In this document: in pieces, positions 9,306-16,566 of the stretch | Layout: each line of letters opens with the position of its first letter | Numbering within the stretch: the stretch's first letter is position 1 | NCBI RefSeq assembly: GCF_003347205.1 | Contig: NZ_QQBJ01000030.1 | Location: forward strand, 1 to 64,000 | Reading direction: 5' to 3' | Source of the DNA: Mycolicibacterium moriokaense | Lineage (GTDB): Bacteria; Actinomycetota; Actinomycetes; Mycobacteriales; Mycobacteriaceae | Length of the DNA: 64,000 bases | Made by a program: the position numbers and the translations under genes | Notes under the pieces: model-generated | Database searches by the model: none | Seen by the model: only the letters and a program-made list of their open reading frames with translations | Told to the model about the DNA's origin: nothing

Positions 9306-9962
9306 CTAACCCATGCGTGTGACGGGACCCTGCATCAGAGCGACGATGCCATCGATCAAGCCGTGCGCCGCCGCGGGCCAGTTCGGCCACGGTGACGGGT
9401 TTCCTTCGGCGAGCACACGTTCGAATTCGGCGCAGGTGTAAATCAGCATCGTGCGCATCATGACGCTGCGTTCCAAAAGCACCTGCTCGGGTACATCCGG
9501 CAGTGCTCGGCCAATCTCTTCGACAACGTGGTGCAGACTCGCTGATTCGAAGCTGTTCTTGATGATGATCCGCCGATAGGTCGGGTCGGTCAGAACCTGA
9601 GCGGCGAACCGCGCATACCAACTGGGCGTGCCGATGGCGCTCAAGTGGTCAGACAGCGGCAGCACCATGCACGCCACCCAGTCCCGCAATCCGGGCGAGG
9701 AGCTCATACCGGAGATGGTTCGGGCGCGCAGCGTCTCGATGTGGTCGCCGTGCTTGTCTTCGATGGCGCGAACGAGGTCGGTCTTAGTGCCGAAGTGGTA
9801 GGCAACCGCGGAGCTGTTGCCTTGACGTGCGGCGGCGACGATCTGCCGGTGCGAGACCGCCGCGATCCCATGTTCGGCGAACAGAGTTTCGGCCGCACCC
9901 AAGATCGCGTCCCGGGTGCTGTCGGCTCGTTGGGTTCGGACGCTGCGGGTCTCGACGCTCAC
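9306..9962 (-). CDS. TetR/AcrR family transcriptional regulator
   Basis: 218 aa. The N-terminal DNA-binding helix-turn-helix spans about residues 12-60 (STRDAILGAAETLFAEHGIAA...SSAVAYHFGTKTDLVRAI), typical of TetR. The C-terminal ligand domain is unrecognised. It is transcribed divergently from the secreted propeller/DUF305 gene pair with an 87-bp gap containing CAAACGCATTACC-like sequence. It therefore probably controls itself and that pair; the ligand is unknown. Confidence 0.88.
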   Translation of the reverse strand: MSVETRSVRTQRADSTRDAILGAAETLFAEHGIAAVSHRQIVAAARQGNSSAVAYHFGTKTDLVRAIEDKHGDHIETLRARTISGMSSSPGLRDWVACMVLPLSDHLSAIGTPSWYARFAAQVLTDPTYRRIIIKNSFESASLHHVVEEIGRALPDVPEQVLLERSVMMRTMLIYTCAEFERVLAEGNPSPWPNWPAAAHGLIDGIVALMQGPVTRMG

Positions 9963-10049
9963 CAGCTAAGTCAACATTGCCCCCTTGAAGTAATGCAAAC
10001 GCATTACCTAGAGTTGCTGAGACCTCGATCACACCCCAGGAGTCGACGA

Positions 10050-11567
10050 ATGCGAACCGCAGCGCTCTGTGTCGTTGCGGTACTCGTAGTTCTGAGCGGC
10101 GGAATCGCGGGCATTTCGGGGGCTGCGCCACCGCCTGGTTTCGATCCCCGCTTCGACGTGTGGCGGACCGCGGCGCCTGAAGCATCCTGCCGACCGGGCG
10201 ACCGGGTGGAGACCGGCCTGCAGGGTGAAGTGACCCTGGAGGATCGCGGTTCGGGGCGAAGCACCCAGGGCTATGCGTGCAACATCGACCTCATCGGCCA
10301 ATACCAAGGCAAAGGTGCCAACTTCATCAGCGCGTCCTCCAAGAACTGCACCTACGTCGGAGCAACGTGGCCACACACCGACGGCGTGGCGGTCATCGAC
10401 GCAACCGACCCGGCCAATCCGCAGCTCACGGCAACCCTGACCGAACCCGCGATGGTCGGCGGCACCTGGGAATCGTTGAAGGTCAACGAAAGCCGAGGTT
10501 TGCTGGCAGCCACGGGCGTCCCGTTCTACACCGGATTCGGATACTTCTCGATCTACGACATCTCCCAGGATTGCGCCCATCCCCGACTGCTGAACCTCGG
10601 CCAAGGATCGATACCGGGCATGCGCATCCCGATGCTCACCCATGAGGGTGCCTTCTCTCCGGACGGCAACACGTATTGGTCATCCGGCTCCATGTGGGTC
10701 ACCGCGCTGGATGTGAGCGACCCCGCCGTCCCGCGCACGGTGTGGAGCGCACCTGCGGGACTGGGCACCCATGGCATGGGCTTCACTCCCGACGGCGACA
10801 CCATGTACATGTCCACACTGGCCGGGGTGAACATCCTCGACACCTCCGCGATCCAGGACCGCGCCCAGCCGGGCTTCACGATGCACCAGATGCTGCCATT
10901 GCGCGGAGACAAGCACTGGGCCGACGGACAGTTCACCCAGCACAGCATCTACGTCACCTACCGCGGGGTTCCGCACATCTTCACCATCTCAGAGTCCGGT
11001 TCGGGCGGCGTGAAACTCTTCGACGCCTCCGATCCCGCGAACCTGTTGCTGCGCAACGACATCAAGCTGGCGATCAACCTGCCCGAGCACCAGGTCCGGT
11101 GGGCGTCGAGCGCCATCAACAACGGCTTCTTCGGCTACGACCCCCACTACTGCAGCGTCGACCGTCAAGACGATCCCCTCGCGATCGCGTGTGGTTGGCA
11201 ACAGTCGGGGATCCGGGTATTCGACGTTCGCGACCCGGAGCACGTCCGCGAAATCGCCTACTACAACCCGCCCGCGCAGACCGGAAAGCAGGCCGAACTG
11301 ACCAACTCCGTACACGCCGTCTTCGGCAAGCTGATGGCCGCCCCACTCAGCGGCACCCTTGCGGTTTCGCGCGCCATCCTCGACGGTGACGTCCAACCCG
11401 ACGGCTCCATCACCGCCGCGAGGAACAGCCAGCATGTCGGCAACGACATGACCGCCGACTGGTGCATGTCGCCACCGGAGTTCCGGGCCAACATGCTTGT
11501 CGTCACCTGCTCGGACAACGGGTTCATGGCCCTTCGTCTCGACCCGTCGGTCTACCCGCCGCGATGA
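10050..11567 (+). CDS. Secreted LVIVD-repeat/beta-propeller-like protein
   Basis: 505 aa from ATG 10050. A signal peptide of about 25 residues (RTAALCVVAVLVVLSGGIAG, then SGAAPPPG) indicates export. The mature protein has recurring blade-like units of the form GVAVIDATDPANPQL, ALDVSDPAVPRTV, GVNILDTS, KLFDASDPANLL and IRVFDVRDPEHVREI, as in LVIVD-repeat proteins. Several Cys could form disulfides. Its biochemical role is unknown. It is coupled to the following DUF305 gene by a 4-nt ATGA overlap, so the two products probably work together at the cell surface. Confidence 0.8.
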   Translation: MRTAALCVVAVLVVLSGGIAGISGAAPPPGFDPRFDVWRTAAPEASCRPGDRVETGLQGEVTLEDRGSGRSTQGYACNIDLIGQYQGKGANFISASSKNCTYVGATWPHTDGVAVIDATDPANPQLTATLTEPAMVGGTWESLKVNESRGLLAATGVPFYTGFGYFSIYDISQDCAHPRLLNLGQGSIPGMRIPMLTHEGAFSPDGNTYWSSGSMWVTALDVSDPAVPRTVWSAPAGLGTHGMGFTPDGDTMYMSTLAGVNILDTSAIQDRAQPGFTMHQMLPLRGDKHWADGQFTQHSIYVTYRGVPHIFTISESGSGGVKLFDASDPANLLLRNDIKLAINLPEHQVRWASSAINNGFFGYDPHYCSVDRQDDPLAIACGWQQSGIRVFDVRDPEHVREIAYYNPPAQTGKQAELTNSVHAVFGKLMAAPLSGTLAVSRAILDGDVQPDGSITAARNSQHVGNDMTADWCMSPPEFRANMLVVTCSDNGFMALRLDPSVYPPR

Positions 11568-12178
11568 CCCGGGCCATCCAGCTCATCGCCGCCGCCGCCG
11601 TCGGCGCCGTGGCGGTGTTCTGCTTCGCACCCAAACCGGCCCCGGTCCGGCCGCCGTTGTCCGCCACCGATATCGGTTTCGCACAAGACATGTCGGCCCA
11701 CCATCAACAGGCGATCACGATGTCCGACATGGTTGCCACTGACGCCGCCCCCGAGGTGCGCGCGCTGGCCGATCAGATCAGATTCACCCAACTGCGCGAG
11801 ATCGGGCAAATGGCGGGGTGGTTGCAACTGGCCGGTGCACCTGTCGTCTCGCCGCACCCGATGGCATGGATGATGGTCGATCCCAGTGACCACATGGCGG
11901 GCGGCGACACGGCAATGGCGATGCCCGGCATGGCTTCACCGGCCGAACTGGAACGACTCCAACGCGTCAAGGGCCGCGACAACGAAGTCCTGTTTCTGCA
12001 ACTGATGACACGGCACCACCAAGGCGGCGTCGACATGGCGGCCTACGTTGTTCAACACAGCTCCACCGCCGTCGTGCACCAGACCGCGGTGGCGATGGTC
12101 GACGAACAGAGCCAAGAACTGATCTTCATGGCGTACCTCCTCCAGCAACGCGGCAGCGCCCCTCTCGCGTATCCGTAG
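11564..12178 (+). CDS. DUF305 family exported protein
   Basis: 204 aa with an N-terminal signal or anchor helix (IQLIAAAAVGAVAVFCFAP). It carries the two His/Met-rich signatures of DUF305: FAQDMSAHHQQAITMSDM near residue 40 and LQLMTRHHQGGVDMA near residue 150. The fold is ferritin-like and the HH/M clusters suggest metal, possibly copper, binding. The Met-rich loop DTAMAMPGM fits that. The ATG overlaps the stop of the secreted propeller gene (ATGA). Metal homeostasis or redox protection in the envelope is an inference from the family. Confidence 0.85.
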   Translation: MTRAIQLIAAAAVGAVAVFCFAPKPAPVRPPLSATDIGFAQDMSAHHQQAITMSDMVATDAAPEVRALADQIRFTQLREIGQMAGWLQLAGAPVVSPHPMAWMMVDPSDHMAGGDTAMAMPGMASPAELERLQRVKGRDNEVLFLQLMTRHHQGGVDMAAYVVQHSSTAVVHQTAVAMVDEQSQELIFMAYLLQQRGSAPLAYP

Positions 12179-12589
12179 AACGCCTGTCGCGCAAGCGAGT
12201 CTCCAGCGGCGAAGACGTCGGATGTGACCTAGCCGTGCAACTGAATTACGTTGTCGCTCTGCATGCGGCTCCCGATTGCACCGAGTGCAGCCATGTTGCC
12301 GGAGTCGTCATCGGTATTGATCGGGTGCGCGTAGCGGCACCGCGGGCGACGGTGCTGCTGGCAGCGATGGGAGTTCGGGCGCCTCCGGTGGCCACGGCTC
12401 CGACGGTGCAAGCGGCTGACGTCAGTCGACTCGACGAACCGCCGAGGGACGAGGCGGTGAGGAGCGAGACAGTCGCCTCGGCGACTGGACTGGGCCCCAT
12501 CGTCGCAGCCGCGATCTTGATCGACCGAATTCACCTTGATCGCAACGCGCTTGTGCGACACTTCCGCCACGCAAGCAGGGGTAATCGCA
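12179..12589. other. 411-bp intergenic region without a supported gene
   Basis: Open frames exist on both strands (for example plus strand from 12235 and minus strand 12229-12642), but their products are Arg/Ala-rich with no fold-like pattern and neither has a convincing RBS. I see no RNA gene. It separates the DUF305 gene from the F420-type oxidoreductase and presumably holds the latter's promoter. Confidence 0.5.
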
Positions 12590-13726
12590 GTGAAGTTTGG
12601 TGTCGCAGAACTACCAATGCACAGCCGGTTGGGGCCGACCACGGTGGCCGAAACGAGCTATCGGACGGCTCAACTGACCGGTGCTGATTCGTACTGGCTG
12701 GCCGACCACCTCACCAGCGTGATGCCGCGGTCTGTGATGACGCCGAAGTACAGCGGGGCGGCCCGATTGGTGCCCGATGTGGACGCGTTTCTCGAGCCTT
12801 GGACGACGCTCGGGGCCCTCGCCGGCCGCCACCGATTCAGCCGGATGCAGTTGGGCACCTGCGTCACCGACACCGGCCGCCGGAACCCGGCCGTCACGGC
12901 GCAGGCCGCTGCGACACTGCACCTGATGACCCGAGGCCGGGCAATCCTTGGGATCGGAACCGGGGAGCGGGTAGGCAACGAGCCGTACGGGGTGGACTGG
13001 TCCAAACCCGTGGCCAGATTCGAGGAGGCGCTGGCAACGATCCGCGCGCTGTGGAACTCCAACGGACAGCTGGTGAATCGAGATTCGGAATGGTTCCCCC
13101 TACGCGATGCGATCTTCACGCTGCCCCCGGTGAAAGGTCGATGGCCGCAGATCTGGATCGCCTCGCACGGACCGCGGATGCTGCGCGCGACGGGACGGTA
13201 TGGCGACGGGTGGTTCCCGGTGTCGTTCTTCAGCCCGGAAAAATACGCAAAGGGATTGCAGCAGATCCAGGCGGCCGCCGACAACGCAAACCGGGATCCG
13301 CATTCGATCGTCGCGGCGAATACCTACTACGTCGTGACCGGACGTAGTTCAGCAGAAGTCGAAGAAGCGTTGGACTCGGTGCCGGTCCGGGCTTTGGCCC
13401 TCAACATCCCGGCCTGGGCGTGGGCCGAGCACGGCGCCCAGCACCCCCTCGGCCAGAGCTTCGTCGGCTTTCAGGACATCCTGCCGCAGACGTTCGATGA
13501 GCAGACCGTGCTCGCTCACGCCGCCGCGGTGCCGATATCCCTCGTCAAGCAATATCCGCTCGCTGGAACGCCCGATGAAATCCTCGACCGGCTAGCGGTG
13601 TGGCGCAACCATGGCGTGCGCTACCCCGTTCTGTGGAACGTCAGCGTCGTCCAACCCAAACTCATCCGAGGGCTCTCGAGCGCCGTGTCTTTCATGAAGA
13701 TCCTTCGCGGAATCCGGCGGCTGTGA
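12590..13726 (+). CDS. LLM-class F420-dependent oxidoreductase, phthiodiolone ketoreductase-like
   Basis: 378 aa from GTG 12590, a luciferase-like TIM-barrel enzyme. It strongly resembles mycobacterial phthiodiolone/phenolphthiodiolone dimycocerosate ketoreductase (Rv2951c type, 381 aa). Shared landmarks recalled from that protein are GADSYW.DHL, CVTDTGRRNPAVTAQAAA, LGIGTGERVGNEPYGV, RFEEALATIRALWNSNG and HGPRMLRATGRY. The family reduces a keto group with F420H2. No phthiocerol synthesis genes lie nearby, so the actual substrate may differ. The C-terminus (KILRGIRRL) is intact. Confidence 0.82.
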   Translation: MKFGVAELPMHSRLGPTTVAETSYRTAQLTGADSYWLADHLTSVMPRSVMTPKYSGAARLVPDVDAFLEPWTTLGALAGRHRFSRMQLGTCVTDTGRRNPAVTAQAAATLHLMTRGRAILGIGTGERVGNEPYGVDWSKPVARFEEALATIRALWNSNGQLVNRDSEWFPLRDAIFTLPPVKGRWPQIWIASHGPRMLRATGRYGDGWFPVSFFSPEKYAKGLQQIQAAADNANRDPHSIVAANTYYVVTGRSSAEVEEALDSVPVRALALNIPAWAWAEHGAQHPLGQSFVGFQDILPQTFDEQTVLAHAAAVPISLVKQYPLAGTPDEILDRLAVWRNHGVRYPVLWNVSVVQPKLIRGLSSAVSFMKILRGIRRL

Positions 13727-13753
13727 GATCACCGAATCTCGCCCGGCCAGGTG

Positions 13754-13781
13754 GCTCACGGACCGACTCTGGCTCGTGAGC
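13754..13781. terminator. Candidate bidirectional hairpin terminator
   Basis: Perfect 7-bp arms GCTCACG (13754-13760) and CGTGAGC (13775-13781) enclose a 14-nt loop. It lies between the converging F420-type oxidoreductase and the MFS gene. No T-run follows, as is common in mycobacteria. Confidence 0.45.
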
Positions 13782-13840
13782 TGTGGCATCGGCACGCCGC
13801 ACGTGTTGCAGAACCAAGCCATCAAAACCTCGACGACATT

Positions 13841-15349
13841 TCAATGATGTTGTTCGTCAATAGCTTTGATGCGCCCAGCCGTCGAATCACTTCGAGGATC
13901 CCAGTCGGACGGGCTCCCCGTCACCAGCTCGGATATTACGGCGGTGGCGACATCAGCAGGATAGGTGCGTCGAGCCACCAGCAGTACCAAGCCGCCCGCG
14001 GCGAACAGCAGCAGAAGCATGACCAAGAACGCCCGTTGAAGTCCGATGGCTCCCGTTGTGGCGAGTTGGGCGTCGCGGCTCTCCGGCGAAAACCGGACGG
14101 ACAGGAAGCCAAACACCAACGGAGCGACCGCAGTGAAGCCGGTGCGCAGCGTGGTACGGACCGCTTCGGCCCGGCCCCACAGCCGCGAGTGCATGATGTC
14201 GAGCCGAACCGCGTCCAAGGCCGGGTTCACACCACCCAGCCCGATCGCGGCGAGAAAGGCGAACACCACGGCCACGGCCAGGCTGGCGCTGAGTAATACC
14301 GGCAGGAAGAAGACGCCCGCGATCAGGAACGCTGTCCCAGCGACCGTGACCCTGGCGCTGAGATGGCCGCGCCGAGCCATCGAGTCGGCGATTCGCCCAC
14401 TGCTCAACGATCCGATCAACGCTCCGATGCCAATGACCGCGACGAGTGGCATGGCAACCGCCTGTGGAACGCCGAAACGCCCCCGCAGCAGGACAACGGC
14501 GAACGTCGCCAACCCGGTGAAGAAAACGTACCCGCACGTCGAGGCAACGATCAACACGGCGTTGGTCTTGATCGAAAGGACATAGCGCACCACCCACCAC
14601 AGGGAACGCCGCTGCGGGTTCTCCCGCAGGATCAGCGACGGATGGGGCGCCACGTGTCGCGTGAGCACCTCCCGGGCGACGACGCCACGTCGGCCCGAAT
14701 CGTGAGACTGCGCCTGACCGACGGAAAACCGGGCGCGGCCACCGCGGATCGGTTCTGGCATCAGTTTGGCCACACCGAGTGCCAAGAGGGCACCCGCGAC
14801 CGCCAGCCAGAGGAAGCTCAGTCGCCAACTGATGGCCGCCAGCCAGCCCGATATCAGAATGCCGGTTGCGGTGCAGATGCCTTCGCCGGCAAGCACGTAC
14901 CCGTAAATCCGTCCGCGATCGCGCGGCACGAAGTAATCGCCCATCAGGGAAGCCACCGCAGGCCCACCGACAGCGACTGTCACGCCAAGGGCCAGCCGGC
15001 ACACCAGCAGCCACCGGTACCCCGTGCTCAACGCGCTCAAGGCCATCGCCACAGACCAGATCAGCACGGTGATCCACAGCACGCGAGTTCGGTTGGCGCG
15101 GTCGGCAAGTGATCCCGCGGCAAGTGTGGCCACGATGCCGATACCGGTGGAGACGGTGACCAGCAGGCCGATATCGACGTTGTCGAGCTGGAAGGCCTGC
15201 TTCAGTGCCATGGCGACCGCCCCGACGGCACCAGTACTTGCGCCCTCGAGTCCCACCACCAGGGCGAGCAGTGCGATCACCCGTCTATTGCCGGGGCGCA
15301 CAAGCGCGCTGACGAATTCGAAAGCAGCAAATGGGCGTTGGGGATTCAT
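13841..15349 (-). CDS. MFS transporter
   Basis: 502 aa with about 12 hydrophobic segments in two halves split by a cytoplasmic loop at about residues 205-260. The MFS signature between TM2 and TM3 is visible as GSLADRANRTRVLW (about residues 79-92), with a second version GRIADSMARRGH in the C-terminal half. The early motif LVVGLEGASTGAVGAVA and the repeat structure suggest the drug:H+ or sugar-type MFS; the substrate is unknown. It is not related to the three oxalate/formate-type transporters further right. The gene is followed by a 252-bp divergent region and an AraC regulator. Confidence 0.85.
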   Translation of the reverse strand: MNPQRPFAAFEFVSALVRPGNRRVIALLALVVGLEGASTGAVGAVAMALKQAFQLDNVDIGLLVTVSTGIGIVATLAAGSLADRANRTRVLWITVLIWSVAMALSALSTGYRWLLVCRLALGVTVAVGGPAVASLMGDYFVPRDRGRIYGYVLAGEGICTATGILISGWLAAISWRLSFLWLAVAGALLALGVAKLMPEPIRGGRARFSVGQAQSHDSGRRGVVAREVLTRHVAPHPSLILRENPQRRSLWWVVRYVLSIKTNAVLIVASTCGYVFFTGLATFAVVLLRGRFGVPQAVAMPLVAVIGIGALIGSLSSGRIADSMARRGHLSARVTVAGTAFLIAGVFFLPVLLSASLAVAVVFAFLAAIGLGGVNPALDAVRLDIMHSRLWGRAEAVRTTLRTGFTAVAPLVFGFLSVRFSPESRDAQLATTGAIGLQRAFLVMLLLLFAAGGLVLLVARRTYPADVATAVISELVTGSPSDWDPRSDSTAGRIKAIDEQHH

Positions 15350-15601
15350 AGCTCAACGCCCTCAGCCTTGGCTTCTGGTGCGCCGGAGCGATCCACTCGT
15401 GACGAATTCCCAAACGGGCGCTGGGTAAACGGATGAAAGCCGCGTACCCCAACGAGCTACCCGTGTGCTCAGCACAAGCGCACGTCTTGCGCCGTCCCAA
15501 GCGCGTGGTGTCCTGGCGGTCTGTATTGGCATGGATGACAATCAAGTTTGACTCCGCAGGGACGGACACCCCTGTCGTCACCCGTGCCCGAAAGTCAGCG
15601 C

Positions 15602-16564
15602 ATGACCGTACTGCTCGACACGACCGACCTCGGTGAGGCCGAAGCGGTTCTGAGCGCGACGTACACGAAGCAGCGATTCAGCACGCGTCGGGACGCGCCG
15701 ATCCGCGCCCGAGTGATTCGCTCCCAATTGGGCACGCTGGTCGCCGACGACATCAGCTTCGACTTCGACCTGGACACCCAAGCCGAGCCCTTGGCGGACA
15801 TCCTGCTCTGCCGAATCCGGTCGGGGGCCTTCACACAACAGTTCCCGGGCGGACGGATCGAAAGCTGCGTGGCGAACGAAGTGACGGCGTCGGGCGCACT
15901 GGCCGACGTGCCCTTCCGCGTGACGGCCGCACAGACGCACTATGACGTGCTGACCATCGACCGAGGACTTCTCAGCCGGGTAGCCGCTGGGCCGCCGGGC
16001 CTCGGCGAACCCGTACCGGTTCGTCTCACGAATGAGGCGCCGGTTTCGGTAGAGGCAAACGCCCATCTGATCGCGTTGATCGACCATGTGACGCGCAGTG
16101 TCCTGACCCAGCCGCTCGCGACGGAAAGCCCGCTGGTCGCCAGCGCCGTCCAGCAGTATCTCGCCGCCACGATGCTCGCCACGTTCCCGAACACCGCCCT
16201 GCTCGACCCCACCATCGAAGACCGCCACGACAGCACACTGCTGCTACTGCGCCGCGCAATGGCGTTCATCGACGACAACGCAGACCGCGACATCTCGCTG
16301 GCCGACATCGCCGACGAAATCCACATCACCCCTCGTGGCCTGCAGTACATGTTCCGGAGGCACCTCGACTGCACGCCGATGGACTATCTGCGCCGCGTTC
16401 GTCTGCACCACGCGCACGAAGAACTGCTCGCTTCAGACCGGATGCGAACCACCGTCGGTCAGATCGCAGCCCGGTGGGGATTCGCACACGCCGGGCGGTT
16501 CGCCGTCTACTACCGGCAGATGTACGGCCAAAGCCCGCACACCACCTTTCGCAGTGCGATGTAG
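15602..16564 (+). CDS. AraC family transcriptional regulator
   Basis: 320 aa from ATG 15602. The N-terminal 170 residues are an AraC-ligand-binding-like domain. The C-terminal 100 residues hold the double helix-turn-helix: ISLADIADEIHITPRGLQYMFRRHL, then DYLRRVRLHHAHEELL, then TVGQIAARWGFAHAGRFAVYYRQMYGQSP. It is divergent from the MFS gene and converges on the molybdenum hydroxylase cluster with a 2-bp gap. It may control the MFS gene, the hydroxylase, or both. Confidence 0.9.
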   Translation: MTVLLDTTDLGEAEAVLSATYTKQRFSTRRDAPIRARVIRSQLGTLVADDISFDFDLDTQAEPLADILLCRIRSGAFTQQFPGGRIESCVANEVTASGALADVPFRVTAAQTHYDVLTIDRGLLSRVAAGPPGLGEPVPVRLTNEAPVSVEANAHLIALIDHVTRSVLTQPLATESPLVASAVQQYLAATMLATFPNTALLDPTIEDRHDSTLLLLRRAMAFIDDNADRDISLADIADEIHITPRGLQYMFRRHLDCTPMDYLRRVRLHHAHEELLASDRMRTTVGQIAARWGFAHAGRFAVYYRQMYGQSPHTTFRSAM

Positions 16565-16566
16565 CT

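Noticed and set aside
12229-12687. Possible small genes on both strands in the gap before the F420-type oxidoreductase
   Set aside because: Composition is that of random GC-rich frames, there is no convincing RBS, and the two candidates overlap each other on opposite strands.
13953-15077. A 374-codon minus-strand frame within the MFS gene
   Set aside because: It is a different frame of the same strand inside a clear 12-TM transporter and gives an Arg/Gly-rich non-membrane product.
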